A stretch of DNA of 64,000 nucleotides from Blautia sp. (GCA_022777285.1 JALFGN010000027.1:1-64000); one strand, 5' to 3'. Positions 42,107 to 51,532 are shown, counted from the first letter of the stretch. The notes: generated from the sequence alone by a model not told the origin. Program-made: numbers and translations.

Positions 42107-43306
42107 ATGAGGAAATGTAATTATCGTCGATTTCTTTGCGTATTATTAACAGCAGATTTGCTTATGGCAGGTGTATTTGGTTGGTGGTCATTGAAACATG
42201 CAATTCCGGATACCATCTATATAAAAAAAGACAGTGAGGAGGACATTACAAAGATACTGGATCTTCCTTTTGTTACCTGTCAGGATACCGTTCTGGTTTC
42301 TGATGCAAATGCATACAGGGTATCCTGCAATCTGCTGGGGGTATTTCCTCTGAAAGAAGTGAAAGTAGAGACAGTAGAGGAAAAAAAATTAGGAATCTGC
42401 GGTCTTCCAGTAGGATTTTATATGGAAACACAGGGAGTTCTGATTGTAGATACGGGAGAGATCATCAACCAGGATGGGATTCCATGTGAACCCGCTGTAA
42501 ATATTGTAAAGTCCGGCGATTATATCCTGGAAGCAAACGGAGAGTCTGTACAGACGAAAAAAGCATTGATTGAAAAAATCCATGCATCGGAAGGAAAACC
42601 GGTGACGCTTCTGATCAAACGGAAAGAAGAAGAGATTCCCATTTCCATTGAACCGGTTATGGGACAGGATGACAGATACAAACTGGGAATATGGGTAAGA
42701 GATAATACGCAGGGAATCGGAACTCTGACGTATGTGGAAGAAGACGGCTCTTACGGTGCGCTTGGACATGGAATCAGTGATACAGATACCGGTCAGCTGC
42801 TGGAAGTATCTGGAGGAGAATTATATGAAGCCCGGATCGTTTCGATTTTAAAAGGAAACAAGGGAAATCCGGGAGAACTTTCCGGATATATTGATTACAA
42901 CAGAGAAAATAAAATCGGAGAGATTGAAACAAATACAGAAAAGGGAGTTTATGGAAATGTGGATGCAGGATGGAGTTCCAGACTTCCGATTTCTTATAAA
43001 TCAGTTGGATATAAGCAGGAGGTTCAGATTGGAGAAGCTCAGATATGGACCGGTGTGGACGGGCAAGTGCAGCCATATACTGCACGGATTACAGAAATTT
43101 TCCCGGATCAGACAGATTCAAATAAAGCATTTACCATTCAGGTGACGGATGCCGGGCTTCTTTCGAAAACTGGTGGAATTGTACAGGGAATGAGCGGCAG
43201 CCCGGTAGTACAAAATGGAAAAATCATCGGTGCAGTCACTCATGTATTTGTCCAGGATGCTTCTAAAGGATATGGGATTTTTATTGAAAAAATGTTGGGC
43301 GAATAG
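42107..43306 (+). CDS. spoIVB: SpoIVB peptidase
   Basis: A 399-residue secreted or membrane-tethered serine peptidase (family S55). An N-terminal membrane segment lies near residues 9-28 (FLCVLLTADLLMAGVFGWW), a PDZ domain near 105-185, and the SpoIVB catalytic domain after that: His in YGALGHGISD, Ser in QGMSGSPVVQNG. Made in the forespore, it cleaves SpoIVFA to activate SpoIVFB and so pro-sigma-K. The start at 42107 follows AAAGGATGTG; longer starts fall in the recN terminator. Located before spo0A as in most endospore formers. Confidence 0.95.
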   Translation: MRKCNYRRFLCVLLTADLLMAGVFGWWSLKHAIPDTIYIKKDSEEDITKILDLPFVTCQDTVLVSDANAYRVSCNLLGVFPLKEVKVETVEEKKLGICGLPVGFYMETQGVLIVDTGEIINQDGIPCEPAVNIVKSGDYILEANGESVQTKKALIEKIHASEGKPVTLLIKRKEEEIPISIEPVMGQDDRYKLGIWVRDNTQGIGTLTYVEEDGSYGALGHGISDTDTGQLLEVSGGELYEARIVSILKGNKGNPGELSGYIDYNRENKIGEIETNTEKGVYGNVDAGWSSRLPISYKSVGYKQEVQIGEAQIWTGVDGQVQPYTARITEIFPDQTDSNKAFTIQVTDAGLLSKTGGIVQGMSGSPVVQNGKIIGAVTHVFVQDASKGYGIFIEKMLGE

Positions 43307-43356
43307 GGAAGAAATATCAGAAATAAAATCATATAGTTTCAAAATATAAAAATAAA

Positions 43357-43363
43357 TGTCGAA
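43357..43363 (+). promoter_or_regulatory. Possible 0A box upstream of spo0A
   Basis: TGTCGAA, in an A-rich context, matches the core of the Spo0A binding site (TTGTCGAA). It lies 40 bases upstream of the predicted -35, suggesting autoregulation; a single short match. Confidence 0.45.
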
Positions 43364-43402
43364 AAATATCAATAAATTAAAATAATTGACAGAAAATTTA
43401 GC

Positions 43403-43431
43403 TTGATTATACGAACAACTGATAATATAAT
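43403..43431 (+). promoter_or_regulatory. Sigma-A promoter of spo0A
   Basis: TTGATT (43403-43408) and TATAAT (43426-43431) with a 17-base spacer. A second, overlapping candidate is TTGACA (43386-43391) with TATACG 16 bases later. The leader is about 80 bases and contains a GGGCGCCC palindrome. Confidence 0.65.
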
Positions 43432-43516
43432 ACAAGTAATCTTCAGAGATGGCGATTCAACAGGGCGCCCGTCATTTACTGAAGAAAAAGAGCAACATGG
43501 GTATGGAGGACAAGTA

Positions 43517-44311
43517 ATGGAAAAGTTAAATGTCGCAATTGCAGATGACAATGAAAAAATGTTGGATTTACTGGAAAACCTCATAAATGAAGATAAAGAA
43601 TTGGAATTGGTTGGGCATGCCAACAATGGCGCTGATATATATGATATTATCAAAGAAAAAGAACCGGATGTCGTACTTTTGGATATTATTATGCCGAAAG
43701 TAGATGGACTGAGCGTCATGGAACGGGTAGGTCGCGATGGAAATATTAAGAAACATCCAGCCTTTATTGTGATTTCTGCAGTAGGAAAGGAACAGATCAC
43801 AGAAGACGCTTTTAATCTTGGAGCAAATTATTATGTGCTGAAACCGTTTGACAATAAAATGTTGCTTTCAAGAATCAAGCATATCCGGCAGATGAAAGAG
43901 GGAAAAACGAGAGAAAGCAGAACCGTGAATGCTTATGAAGATAAAACCACTTATTTTGAAAGAAATCTGGAAGCTGATGTGACAAATATCATTCATGAAA
44001 TTGGTGTACCGGCTCATATTAAAGGGTATCAATATCTGAGAGATGCGATTATCCTTTCTGTAAATGACATGGAAATGCTCAATTCTATCACAAAGATTTT
44101 GTATCCGACCATTGCGAAGAAACATCAGACGACACCCAGTCGGGTGGAACGGGCAATCCGTCATGCGATTGAAGTGGCATGGAGCAGAGGAAAAATGGAT
44201 ACGATTGATGAATTATTCGGATATACGGTCAGCACAGGAAAAGGAAAACCTACAAATTCGGAATTTATTGCATTGATTGCAGATAAAATCAGACTCGAAT
44301 ACAAAAAATAA
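43517..44311 (+). CDS. spo0A: Sporulation master regulator Spo0A
   Basis: A 264-residue response regulator. Receiver domain residues 1-125: acidic pocket in IADDNEKM, phosphoacceptor Asp in [13 protein letters not shown] (near 55) and the conserved Lys in the SAVGKEQIT region. The DNA-binding Spo0A domain covers about 145-264 ([19 protein letters not shown]; recognition helix around [20 protein letters not shown]). It commits the cell to sporulation when phosphorylated, in Clostridia directly by orphan kinases. The start at 43517 has GGAGG seven bases upstream; the reading from 43403 would start inside the promoter. Confidence 0.97.
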   Translation: MEKLNVAIADDNEKMLDLLENLINEDKELELVGHANNGADIYDIIKEKEPDVVLLDIIMPKVDGLSVMERVGRDGNIKKHPAFIVISAVGKEQITEDAFNLGANYYVLKPFDNKMLLSRIKHIRQMKEGKTRESRTVNAYEDKTTYFERNLEADVTNIIHEIGVPAHIKGYQYLRDAIILSVNDMEMLNSITKILYPTIAKKHQTTPSRVERAIRHAIEVAWSRGKMDTIDELFGYTVSTGKGKPTNSEFIALIADKIRLEYKK

Positions 44312-44378
44312 CTTTCCTTGAAGAAAAAATTAGGGTATAATCACTTTGTAGAGACATCGGATGAAGGAGGGTATTTCC

Positions 44379-45821
44379 GTGAAAAAAATTTTATTTGTGG
44401 CTTCAGAAGCAGTTCCGTTTGTTAAGACAGGGGGTCTTGCAGATGTTGTAGGGGCACTGCCGAAATGCTTTGATAAAAAAGAATTTGATGTAAGAGTGAT
44501 TATCCCCAAATATATGTGCATGAAGGACGAGTATAAGGAGCAGCTTCAGTACATGACCCATTTTTATATGGATATTGGATACCGTCGTGAATATGTGGGA
44601 ATCATGCAGATGGTTTACGAAGGAATCCAGTTTTATTTTATTGATAATGAATATTATTTCTCCGGTTATCAGCCATACGGGGATATTCGTTTTGATATTG
44701 AGAAATTTTCTTATTTCTCCAAGGCAGCTTTATCCATTCTTCCTGTGATTGATTTCAGACCGGATCTTATTCACTGTCATGACTGGCAGACCGGATTGGT
44801 TCCTGTATATCTGAAAGACCGTTTCCAGGATGGGCCATTTTATCAGGGAATCAAAACCGTTATGACGATACATAATCTGAAATTCCAGGGAACCTGGGAT
44901 GTTAAGACGATCCGGGATCTGACAGGACTTCCTGCTTACTATTTCACGCCGGATAAACTGGAAGCATATAAAGATGCCAATCTTTTAAAAGGCGGTCTTG
45001 TATATGCAGATGCGATCACAACGGTCAGCAATACTTATGCAGAAGAAATCAAAACAGAATTTTACGGAGAAGGACTGGATGGTCTTATGAGAGCCCGTGC
45101 GCATGATCTGCGCGGAATCGTAAATGGAATTGATTATGATGAATACAATCCGGAGACAGATAAATGGCTGGCGAAAAATTATAATGCCAAGAATTTCCGT
45201 AAAGAAAAAGTAAAAAATAAGACAGACCTGCAAAAAGAACTGGGACTGAAGCAGGATCCGAAAGCTATGATGATCGGTATTGTATCAAGACTGACGGATC
45301 AGAAGGGATTTGACCTGATTGCTTATGTAATGGATGAGTTGTGTCAGGACAACATTCAGCTGGTGGTTCTTGGAACTGGGGAAGAACGTTATGAAAATAT
45401 GTTCCGCCATTTTGCATGGAAGTATCAGGAAAAAGTTTCTGCCAATATATTTTATGATAATTCTCTGTCGCACAGAATCTATGCTTCCTGTGACGCATTT
45501 TTGATGCCGTCTCTGTTTGAGCCTTGCGGGCTGAGTCAGCTTATGAGTCTTCGTTATGGAACCATTCCGATTGTACGTGAGACCGGCGGACTGAAAGATA
45601 CGGTAGAACCATACAATGAGTATGAAAGCACAGGAACCGGCTTCAGTTTTAAAAATTACAATGCACATGAAATGCTGTCTGTTGTTCGTTATGCAGAATC
45701 CGTTTACTATAATAAGAAACGGGAATGGAATAAACTGGTAGATCGGGCCATGGCAAAAGATTATTCCTGGAAAAATTCATCAAAACAGTATGAAGAAATG
45801 TATACCTGGCTGATTGGATAA
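44379..45821 (+). CDS. glgA: Glycogen synthase (ADP-glucose)
   Basis: A 480-residue GT5 glycosyltransferase. ADP-glucose binding is seen in [16 protein letters not shown] near residue 14; the second half holds [18 protein letters not shown] and the C-terminal [20 protein letters not shown] with the conserved E-x7-E region. It elongates glycogen alpha-1,4 chains. The start is GTG 44379 with AAGGAGG eight bases upstream; an ATG at 44361 overlaps that site. A TATAAT at 44336-44341 may be its -10. It stands alone; no glgB, glgC, glgD or glgP is in the window. Confidence 0.95.
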   Translation: MKKILFVASEAVPFVKTGGLADVVGALPKCFDKKEFDVRVIIPKYMCMKDEYKEQLQYMTHFYMDIGYRREYVGIMQMVYEGIQFYFIDNEYYFSGYQPYGDIRFDIEKFSYFSKAALSILPVIDFRPDLIHCHDWQTGLVPVYLKDRFQDGPFYQGIKTVMTIHNLKFQGTWDVKTIRDLTGLPAYYFTPDKLEAYKDANLLKGGLVYADAITTVSNTYAEEIKTEFYGEGLDGLMRARAHDLRGIVNGIDYDEYNPETDKWLAKNYNAKNFRKEKVKNKTDLQKELGLKQDPKAMMIGIVSRLTDQKGFDLIAYVMDELCQDNIQLVVLGTGEERYENMFRHFAWKYQEKVSANIFYDNSLSHRIYASCDAFLMPSLFEPCGLSQLMSLRYGTIPIVRETGGLKDTVEPYNEYESTGTGFSFKNYNAHEMLSVVRYAESVYYNKKREWNKLVDRAMAKDYSWKNSSKQYEEMYTWLIG

Positions 45822-45836
45822 TTGTATAGAGGAAAT

Positions 45837-45873
45837 AAAAAACGGATGGCTTTTGGCACATCCGTTTTTTATT
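45837..45873. terminator. Bidirectional terminator between glgA and hppA
   Basis: AAAAAACGGATG pairs with CATCCGTTTTTT around a ten-base loop; A- and T-runs on either side suit both convergent genes. Confidence 0.92.
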
Positions 45874-45875
45874 TG

Positions 45876-47840
45876 CTATAGAAACAGGGGTGTGAAAACA
45901 ACTGCAACGATCGTCATTAATTTGATCAGAATATTGATGGAAGGGCCGGAGGTATCTTTAAAGGGGTCCCCTACTGTGTCACCAACGACAGCAGCTTTGT
46001 GGGCAGAACTGCCTTTTCCGCCATGGGTTCCTTCTTCGATATATTTTTTGGCATTATCCCAGGCACCACCGGAGTTCGCCATGAAAATAGCCATAAGAAC
46101 GCCTGTTACAAGAGAACCTGCCAGAAGACCTCCAAGAGCCGCAGGACCCAGAAGCAATCCGCACAGCAAAGGAGCAGCAACGGCCATAATACCGGGAATC
46201 AGCATTTCTTTCAGCGCGGCCTGTGTGGAAATCTGTACACAGGAAGAATAATCCGGTTTGCCGCTTCCTTCCATAATTCCCGGAATGGTACGGAACTGCC
46301 TGCGGACTTCTTCGATCATTTTATTGGCAGCACGGGATACAGAATCCATAGTAAGGGCAGAAAACAGGAAAGGAAGCATACCACCCAGGAAAAGACCGAC
46401 AATTACCTGGGGGCTGAGAATATCGATGGCATCCAGACCAACTGCTTCTGCATAAGAAACAAAAAGTGCCAGTGCGGTAAGTGCAGCAGAGCCGATTGCA
46501 AAACCTTTCCCCATAGCCGCGGTTGTGTTACCAACGGAGTCCAGTTTGTCGGTTATGTTACGCACCGATTTGTCAAGACCTGCCATTTCCGCAATCCCTC
46601 CCGCATTATCCGCAATGGGACCATATGCATCAATGGCAATCGTGATGCCTGCAGTGGAGAGCATACCTACAGCAGAAAGGGCAATACCATATAATCCACA
46701 GAAATAGTAAGAGGACAGAATACCGACAGCAATAAAGAAAATTGGAAGCATGGTAGAGCGCATACCTACGGAAAGACCGCTTATAATGGTAGTGGCAGAA
46801 CCGGTTTCTGATTGATCGGCGATTTTCTGAACTGGCCGGAAATTTCCGGAAGTATAATATTCTGTAGTAATTCCAATCAGAAGACCAACGACCAGACCAC
46901 TGATAATTGCCAGAGCAGCGTTAAAATTTTGGAAAAATACGTAACTCAGAAGAAAAGAAAGAATAAGCACTACAATGCTTGAGCCATAAGTGCCTGCCTT
47001 TAGTGCTTTGCCAGGATCTGCATTACTGCTGGCCTTTACAAGAAAAGTGCCGGCAATCGATGCGAGGATTCCAAGTGCAGCCAGAAGCAGAGGGAAGATA
47101 GCACCGGAAGTCTGAAAGTAGATAAAACCAAGTGTAATAGCAGAAATCAGAGAACCTGCATAGGATTCAAATAAGTCCGCACCCATACCGGCCACGTCGC
47201 CTACATTATCACCGACATTGTCAGCAATGACAGCCGGGTTTCTGGGATCATCTTCCGGGATTCCGGCCTCTACTTTTCCCACAAGATCAGCACCCACATC
47301 GGCAGCCTTTGTATAAATACCGCCTCCTACACGGGCAAATAGTGCAATCGAAGAAGCACCCAGTCCAAAGCCGGAAATAATACCGGGATCTTTTGTAAAC
47401 AGATACACGATACTTACGCCAAGAAGCCCAAGACCGGTTACGCACATACCCATAACAGAACCACCGGAGAAGGCAATCGACAGAGCTTTTGACATGCCGG
47501 ACTCACCGGCTGCTCCTGCTGTGCGAACATTGGCTCTGGTCGCTACCTGCATGCCGCAAAAACCTGCAATAGACGAAAACAAAGCCCCCAGAAGGAATGC
47601 AAAAGCAGTCATCCAGCTGTTTAAAGAGATACCGAGAAGAATAAAAAGAATTGCTGCAAAGAAAATCAAAATCCGGTACTCGGCAAAAAGAAAAGCCTGG
47701 GCACCTTCGTGAATGTAGGAAGCGATTTCCTGCATTCTTGCATTTCCTGCTTTTTGCTTATGAATATCACGAACCAGACAAAAAGCAAACAGAAGTGCTG
47801 CTGCACCGATACATGGTGCAAGATAAATCAGTTTTTCCAT
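45876..47840 (-). CDS. hppA: Membrane-bound ion-pumping pyrophosphatase
   Basis: A 654-residue integral membrane protein with about sixteen helices that couples pyrophosphate hydrolysis to Na+ or H+ export. The pyrophosphate-binding motif [21 protein letters not shown] is seen (quoted up to 20 residues here: [18 protein letters not shown]), with the [18 protein letters not shown] segment after it. Alanine at the [10 protein letters not shown] position, instead of lysine, indicates the potassium-dependent class, which includes both Na+ and H+ pumps. AAGGAAAGGAG precedes the ATG, beside an inverted repeat in the leader. Monocistronic. Confidence 0.95.
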   Translation of the reverse strand: MEKLIYLAPCIGAAALLFAFCLVRDIHKQKAGNARMQEIASYIHEGAQAFLFAEYRILIFFAAILFILLGISLNSWMTAFAFLLGALFSSIAGFCGMQVATRANVRTAGAAGESGMSKALSIAFSGGSVMGMCVTGLGLLGVSIVYLFTKDPGIISGFGLGASSIALFARVGGGIYTKAADVGADLVGKVEAGIPEDDPRNPAVIADNVGDNVGDVAGMGADLFESYAGSLISAITLGFIYFQTSGAIFPLLLAALGILASIAGTFLVKASSNADPGKALKAGTYGSSIVVLILSFLLSYVFFQNFNAALAIISGLVVGLLIGITTEYYTSGNFRPVQKIADQSETGSATTIISGLSVGMRSTMLPIFFIAVGILSSYYFCGLYGIALSAVGMLSTAGITIAIDAYGPIADNAGGIAEMAGLDKSVRNITDKLDSVGNTTAAMGKGFAIGSAALTALALFVSYAEAVGLDAIDILSPQVIVGLFLGGMLPFLFSALTMDSVSRAANKMIEEVRRQFRTIPGIMEGSGKPDYSSCVQISTQAALKEMLIPGIMAVAAPLLCGLLLGPAALGGLLAGSLVTGVLMAIFMANSGGAWDNAKKYIEEGTHGGKGSSAHKAAVVGDTVGDPFKDTSGPSINILIKLMTIVAVVFTPLFL

Positions 47841-47853
47841 AATTCTCCTTTCC

Positions 47854-47886
47854 TTACAAAAAATTTTGTCGGCAAATCTTTTGTAA
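47854..47886 (-). other. Inverted repeat in the hppA leader
   Basis: TTACAAAA (47854-47861) and TTTTGTAA (47879-47886) form a perfect 8-bp stem whose base touches the AAGGAAAGGAG ribosome site of hppA. It may influence translation or be an operator. Confidence 0.5.
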
Positions 47887-48004
47887 TGTAAAAATTATAT
47901 AGTTTATGGTTACATTATACAGGAAAGACGTCAAGAAACCATCAAATATATATCAAAAAAATGAAGTTTTTAAGAAAATGCTTTCGGAGTGGTCTGTCTG
48001 AGCG

Positions 48005-48033
48005 TTGAAAAGCGAATCGCGGAACAGTATAAT
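48005..48033 (+). promoter_or_regulatory. Sigma-A promoter of the SagB-like gene
   Basis: TTGAAA (48005-48010) and TATAAT (48028-48033) with a 17-base spacer. It lies inside the longer in-frame reading from 47989 and so supports the GTG start at 48067. Confidence 0.78.
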
Positions 48034-48066
48034 GGGGATAGAAAGAACGGACAGGAGGAAAATTGT

Positions 48067-48852
48067 GTGAATGAACAGACCAGATACGAAATTATGAAGA
48101 ACCGGGAACTGCTGAAAGGATATCAGATCAGTGACGTAGGAGCAGAGGCTACAGATCAGGAACAGAAGCTTTTGCCTGTTTCGAGTATGAAAAAGAAAAC
48201 AGGAAAACGGGAGATTTTATTGCCGACAGATTTTGAAAATCTGCAAATTTCAGCAGATTTAAGAACATTGTTTGCAGTGAGAAAGAGCAGGAGAACCTAT
48301 GCACAGGATGCCGTTACGCAAAGGGAATTATCTTTTCTGTTATGGGCCAGTCAGGGAATCCGAAAATTTCCGGAAGATCAGAGACAGATTACGTTCCGAA
48401 CGGTTCCTTCGGCCGGCTCCAGACATCCTTTTGAAACGTATTTGTTTGTAAATCATGTGGAGGGGCTGAAAAAAGGAATTTATCATTATCTCCCGGAAGT
48501 ACATGGACTGGAAGTATATGAAGACAGGGAAGATTTCAGCAAAGAACTGACACAGGCACTTTGTGGACAGAAATTTGCAGCAGAAGCGCCGGTTTTGTTT
48601 GTGTGGAGTGCTTTGCCTTACCGGACGGAGTGGAGATATGGAAAGAAAGCTGCAAAATATATCCTTCTGGATGCAGGGCATGTATGCGAAAATCTTTATC
48701 TTGCCTGTGAGACAATCGGATGCGGAACCTGTGCGATTGGTTCTTATGATCAGGAAGGAATGGATGAACTTCTGGGATTTATGCCAGGTCCTTCCGCAGA
48801 AAGAGAATATGAGTGTGTGGTATATGCGGCACCGGTAGGAAAACGAAAATAG
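48067..48852 (+). CDS. SagB/ThcOx-type nitroreductase family protein
   Basis: A 261-residue FMN-dependent oxidoreductase of the nitroreductase superfamily, SagB-like branch. Features are AVRKSRRTYAQDAVTQRELS near residue 78, the FMN-binding TVPSAGSRHPFETYLFV near 115, and the C-terminal ETIGCGTCAIGSYDQEGMDE. SagB proper oxidises azolines in thiazole/oxazole-modified peptides, but no cyclodehydratase (SagC/D or YcaO) or precursor peptide is adjacent, so a general flavin reductase role is more likely. The start is GTG with GGAGG eight bases upstream. Monocistronic. Confidence 0.88.
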   Translation: MNEQTRYEIMKNRELLKGYQISDVGAEATDQEQKLLPVSSMKKKTGKREILLPTDFENLQISADLRTLFAVRKSRRTYAQDAVTQRELSFLLWASQGIRKFPEDQRQITFRTVPSAGSRHPFETYLFVNHVEGLKKGIYHYLPEVHGLEVYEDREDFSKELTQALCGQKFAAEAPVLFVWSALPYRTEWRYGKKAAKYILLDAGHVCENLYLACETIGCGTCAIGSYDQEGMDELLGFMPGPSAEREYECVVYAAPVGKRK

Positions 48853-48860
48853 TCAGGCAG

Positions 48861-48889
48861 GTATAAAAAAAGCATCTCTCGGTATACTA
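48861..48889 (+). promoter_or_regulatory. Possible forespore (sigma-G/F) promoter
   Basis: GTATA (48861-48865), 17 bases, then TATACTA (48883-48889) resembles the sigma-G pattern (GnATA, 17-18, CATACTA). It precedes two coat-like small genes. A GGCAGA-AGC-TCTGCC hairpin (48907-48921) lies in the leader. Confidence 0.4.
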
Positions 48890-48944
48890 ACCCTGTGACA
48901 AAAAAGGCAGAAGCTCTGCCATACAGAAACAGGAGGTAAATGTC

Positions 48945-49130
48945 ATGACAGAATTATCGGTACTTGATTTGCAGAACCTGCGTCATCTGATTGGAGGATT
49001 CGATACTACACACTGTAAAATGCAGGATTATGCGAATGAATCCCAGGACCCTCAGGTAAAGCAGTTTTTTCAGAAATCAGCCCAGTCGGCCATGGAATCA
49101 AAACAGCAGCTTATGAAATTTCTGCAGTAG
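48945..49130 (+). CDS. Small spore coat-like protein (CotF-related)
   Basis: A 61-residue helical protein (LSVLDLQNLRHLIGGFDTTH; SQDPQVKQFFQKSAQSAMES). It resembles the small CotF/ferritin-like coat proteins of Clostridia, which often occur as pairs of a short and a longer copy; the neighbouring gene fits this. AACAGGAGG lies nine bases upstream. A spore role is inferred from the pair and the sigma-G-like promoter, not from a strong motif. Confidence 0.6.
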   Translation: MTELSVLDLQNLRHLIGGFDTTHCKMQDYANESQDPQVKQFFQKSAQSAMESKQQLMKFLQ

Positions 49131-49146
49131 GAGGGAGGAAAGCAAG

Positions 49147-49404
49147 ATGACAGAAAAAACAATGGTAGCAGATACTCTGGTAGGAATAAACGGGGAATTG
49201 GTACGCTATGGAGAAATGATTTCCCAGACGGAGAATCCTCAGTTAAAACAGATGTTGAAACAGATGCGTAATCAGTGCGAAATGTCACAGGAGGAAATCT
49301 ATCAGATTGCAAGAGCAAAGAGTTATTATGTACCGGCTGAAAAAGCCAGCCAGGAAGAAATTACCCATGTAAAATCCGTTCTTACACAGATGGAGACACG
49401 ATAA
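49147..49404 (+). CDS. CotF-family spore coat protein
   Basis: An 85-residue helical protein resembling the coat protein F family (PF07875): MVADTLVGINGELVRYGEMI near the N-terminus, ENPQLKQMLKQMRNQCEMSQ in the middle, and a YYVPAEKASQ segment typical of clostridial CotF-like proteins. It is 16 bases downstream of the shorter paralogue-like gene, with AGGAGGGAGGAAAGC upstream. Probably a mother-cell or forespore-made spore component; its exact place is unknown. Confidence 0.7.
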   Translation: MTEKTMVADTLVGINGELVRYGEMISQTENPQLKQMLKQMRNQCEMSQEEIYQIARAKSYYVPAEKASQEEITHVKSVLTQMETR

Positions 49405-49409
49405 AAAAA

Positions 49410-49439
49410 CTTCAGGCTGCTGCTTTTGGCAGCCTGAAG
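49410..49439. terminator. Hairpin after the CotF-like genes
   Basis: CTTCAGGCTGC (49410-49420) pairs with GCAGCCTGAAG (49429-49439), an 11-bp stem. It is followed by AACCATAAG rather than a T-run on the plus strand, while seven A precede it, so it is a proper intrinsic terminator only for minus-strand transcription; on the plus strand it may protect the 3' end. Confidence 0.6.
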
Positions 49440-49616
49440 AACCATAAGATGCCGGACACCGGAGCAGTAACAGGATGTCGAAAAAGCCGGGACTTTGCGA
49501 TGGGCTTTCATTGACTTTTTAGGGGATATCCCTCATAATGAGAATACAACAGCAATTCAGAACGTTCTGTCTTTTTTCATGCAGCAGTCTGCTGCCAAAA
49601 TCCCGCAAAATAGCAG
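49440..49616 (+). other. Structured region upstream of recA
   Basis: About 180 bases without a protein gene. It contains AAAAGCC/GGCTTTC arms (about 49483-49510), a TTGACT (49511-49516) with CATAAT (49534-49539) 17 bases later whose spacer holds an AGGGGATATCCCT inverted repeat, and a GCAGCAG-T-CTGCTGC hairpin near 49581. It could be a small RNA gene or an extra recA promoter. I recognise no known riboswitch. Confidence 0.4.
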
Positions 49617-49645
49617 TTGACAATTGAATAAAAGTATAATATGAT
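49617..49645 (+). promoter_or_regulatory. Sigma-A promoter of recA
   Basis: TTGACA (49617-49622) and TATGAT (49640-49645) with a 17-base spacer, directly upstream of the LexA box. Confidence 0.8.
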
Positions 49646-49658
49646 GTTAACAGTGAAA

Positions 49659-49672
49659 CGAACATTCGTTCG
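49659..49672 (+). promoter_or_regulatory. LexA (Cheo) box at recA
   Basis: CGAACATTCGTTCG is a perfect match to the Gram-positive SOS operator CGAAC-N4-GTTCG. It lies about 14 bases after the -10, so LexA would block elongation or initiation of recA. Confidence 0.92.
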
Positions 49673-49704
49673 TATATGGCCAGAATGAGAAAAAGGAGTA
49701 AAAC

Positions 49705-50778
49705 ATGGTAAAAGAAGATAAATTAAAAGCTTTGGATGCAGCTTTGGGACAAATTGAAAAGCAGTTTGGAAAAGGTTCTGTCATGAAACTGGGAGAGTCA
49801 AATGTCAATATGAACGTGGAATCCGTTCCAACCGGTTCCCTCAGTCTTGATATTGCACTTGGACTGGGTGGTGTACCAAAGGGAAGAATCATTGAAATCT
49901 ATGGACCGGAATCCAGTGGTAAAACGACAGTAGCCCTTCATATGGTGGCAGAGGTTCAGAAAAGAGGCGGAATTGCCGGGTTTATTGATGCAGAACATGC
50001 ATTGGATCCGGTATATGCCAAGAATATAGGCGTGGATATTGATAATCTGTACATATCCCAGCCGGATAATGGAGAACAGGCAATGGAGATCACAGAGACG
50101 ATGGTACGTTCCGGTGCAGTGGATATTGTGATTGTGGACTCGGTTGCTGCGCTTGTTCCAAAGGCTGAAATCGAAGGAGATATGGGAGATTCCCATGTAG
50201 GACTTCAGGCGCGTCTGATGTCCCAGGCACTGCGTAAACTGACGGCGGTAATCAGTAAATATAACTGTATTGTTATTTTTATCAATCAGCTTCGTGTGAA
50301 AATCGGTGTGATGTTTGGAAATCCTGAGACAACGACAGGTGGAAGAGCTCTGAAGTTCTATGCGTCTGTTCGTATGGATGTAAGAAGAATCGAAGCATTA
50401 AAGCAGGGCGGAGAAGTAATCGGAAACCGTACCAGAATCAAAGTGGTAAAAAATAAAGTGGCACCTCCTTTTAAAGAGGCTGAGTTTGATATTATGTTTG
50501 GAAAAGGAATTTCAAAAGAAGGAGATATCCTTGACCTTGCCGCAAATCTGGGAGTTATTGTAAAAAGTGGTGCCTGGTATGCCTATAAAGATGCAAAAAT
50601 CGGCCAGGGTCGGGAAAATGCAAAGCAGTATTTAAGAGATAATCCGGAAATTATGGCAGAAGTGGAAGCGCAGGTACGTGAGAAATACGGACTTGGACAG
50701 GAGAAAGATCAAAAGACAGAAGATGAAAAAAATGCAGATAAGAAAACTGCTGGAAAAGAAAATCCGGTGAAAGCGTGA
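49705..50778 (+). CDS. recA: Recombinase RecA
   Basis: A 357-residue DNA strand-exchange ATPase and SOS co-protease. Walker A is [13 protein letters not shown] near residue 66, Walker [13 protein letters not shown] near 140, and DNA loops follow ([20 protein letters not shown] and [17 protein letters not shown]). The C-terminal tail is rich in Lys/Glu/Asp as usual. GAAAAAGGAGTAAAAC precedes the ATG. Regulated by LexA through the upstream box and cotranscribed with recX, four bases downstream. Confidence 0.98.
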   Translation: MVKEDKLKALDAALGQIEKQFGKGSVMKLGESNVNMNVESVPTGSLSLDIALGLGGVPKGRIIEIYGPESSGKTTVALHMVAEVQKRGGIAGFIDAEHALDPVYAKNIGVDIDNLYISQPDNGEQAMEITETMVRSGAVDIVIVDSVAALVPKAEIEGDMGDSHVGLQARLMSQALRKLTAVISKYNCIVIFINQLRVKIGVMFGNPETTTGGRALKFYASVRMDVRRIEALKQGGEVIGNRTRIKVVKNKVAPPFKEAEFDIMFGKGISKEGDILDLAANLGVIVKSGAWYAYKDAKIGQGRENAKQYLRDNPEIMAEVEAQVREKYGLGQEKDQKTEDEKNADKKTAGKENPVKA

Positions 50779-50782
50779 GAAT

Positions 50783-51403
50783 ATGCTGGTCACACAAATA
50801 CAGGCTGTAACGAAACAGAAATACAGAGTGGTGATAGAAGGACAGCCCGCCTTTGTTCTATACAAAGGCGAGCTGTTCCGCTATAAAATAAAAGAAGGGG
50901 AAGAACTTCCCCTGGCGGTATATCAGGAACTGACAGAAAAAGTTCTGAAGAAAAGGGCAACCCTTCGGGCAATGCATATCCTGGAACGATCTGATAAAAC
51001 AAAAGCAGAACTGGAAAGAAAACTGGTACAAAGTGAATATCCCCAGGCTGCGGTAGATGCTGCACTGGCTTATGTGGAATCGTTTGGATATATCAATGAC
51101 AAGCGGTATGCACAGCGGTATATTGAAGCCGGAAAAGAGAGGAAGGGGAAAGCAAGACTGAAAATGGAACTTGCCCGGAAGGGAATTTCGGATTCTGTAA
51201 TTGAAGAAGCGCTGGAAGAAGCAGAATTCACAGATGCCCGAAATGTAATTCGGGAAATAATGGAGAAGAAGCGAAAAGGAAGCGGTTTTTTCGACGAAAA
51301 AGAAAAAAGACGTTTGTATGCTTTCTTTCAACGAAAAGGTTTCTCTTCGGCGGATATCTTGGCTGTAATCCGGGAAGAGGAACAAAAAGAAGAAGAATTT
51401 TAG
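50783..51403 (+). CDS. recX: RecA regulator RecX
   Basis: A 206-residue helical-repeat protein of the RecX family: ERSDKTKAELERKLVQSEYP, ALAYVESFGYINDKRYAQRY and ELARKGISDSVIEEALEEAE are the tandem three-helix units. It binds RecA filaments and limits their growth. It starts four bases after the recA stop, with no clear ribosome site of its own, so expression is coupled to recA. Length is at the lower end of Firmicutes RecX. Confidence 0.92.
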   Translation: MLVTQIQAVTKQKYRVVIEGQPAFVLYKGELFRYKIKEGEELPLAVYQELTEKVLKKRATLRAMHILERSDKTKAELERKLVQSEYPQAAVDAALAYVESFGYINDKRYAQRYIEAGKERKGKARLKMELARKGISDSVIEEALEEAEFTDARNVIREIMEKKRKGSGFFDEKEKRRLYAFFQRKGFSSADILAVIREEEQKEEEF

Positions 51404-51456
51404 CATAAAATTCGACAGATTATACATATATAGGCGATTTTTAAATTGGTTTTATG

Positions 51457-51485
51457 TTGACTTTTTATTAAAAACAGTATAAAAT
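51457..51485 (+). promoter_or_regulatory. Sigma-A promoter of rny
   Basis: TTGACT (51457-51462) and TAAAAT (51480-51485) with a 17-base spacer. Confidence 0.72.
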
Positions 51486-51532
51486 TATACTGTTGTATTT
51501 GTACAATGAAAATTTAATAAGGAGGTGCTCCT

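Noticed and set aside
43403..43516. A 38-residue N-terminal extension of Spo0A
   Set aside because: It would start inside the promoter, and the ATG at 43517 has an ideal GGAGG and the family-typical N-terminus.
49440..49560. A cyclic di-GMP riboswitch upstream of recA
   Set aside because: A GCCGGGACTTTGCG stretch looked faintly like one, but the paired arms, the receptor loop and an expression platform are missing.
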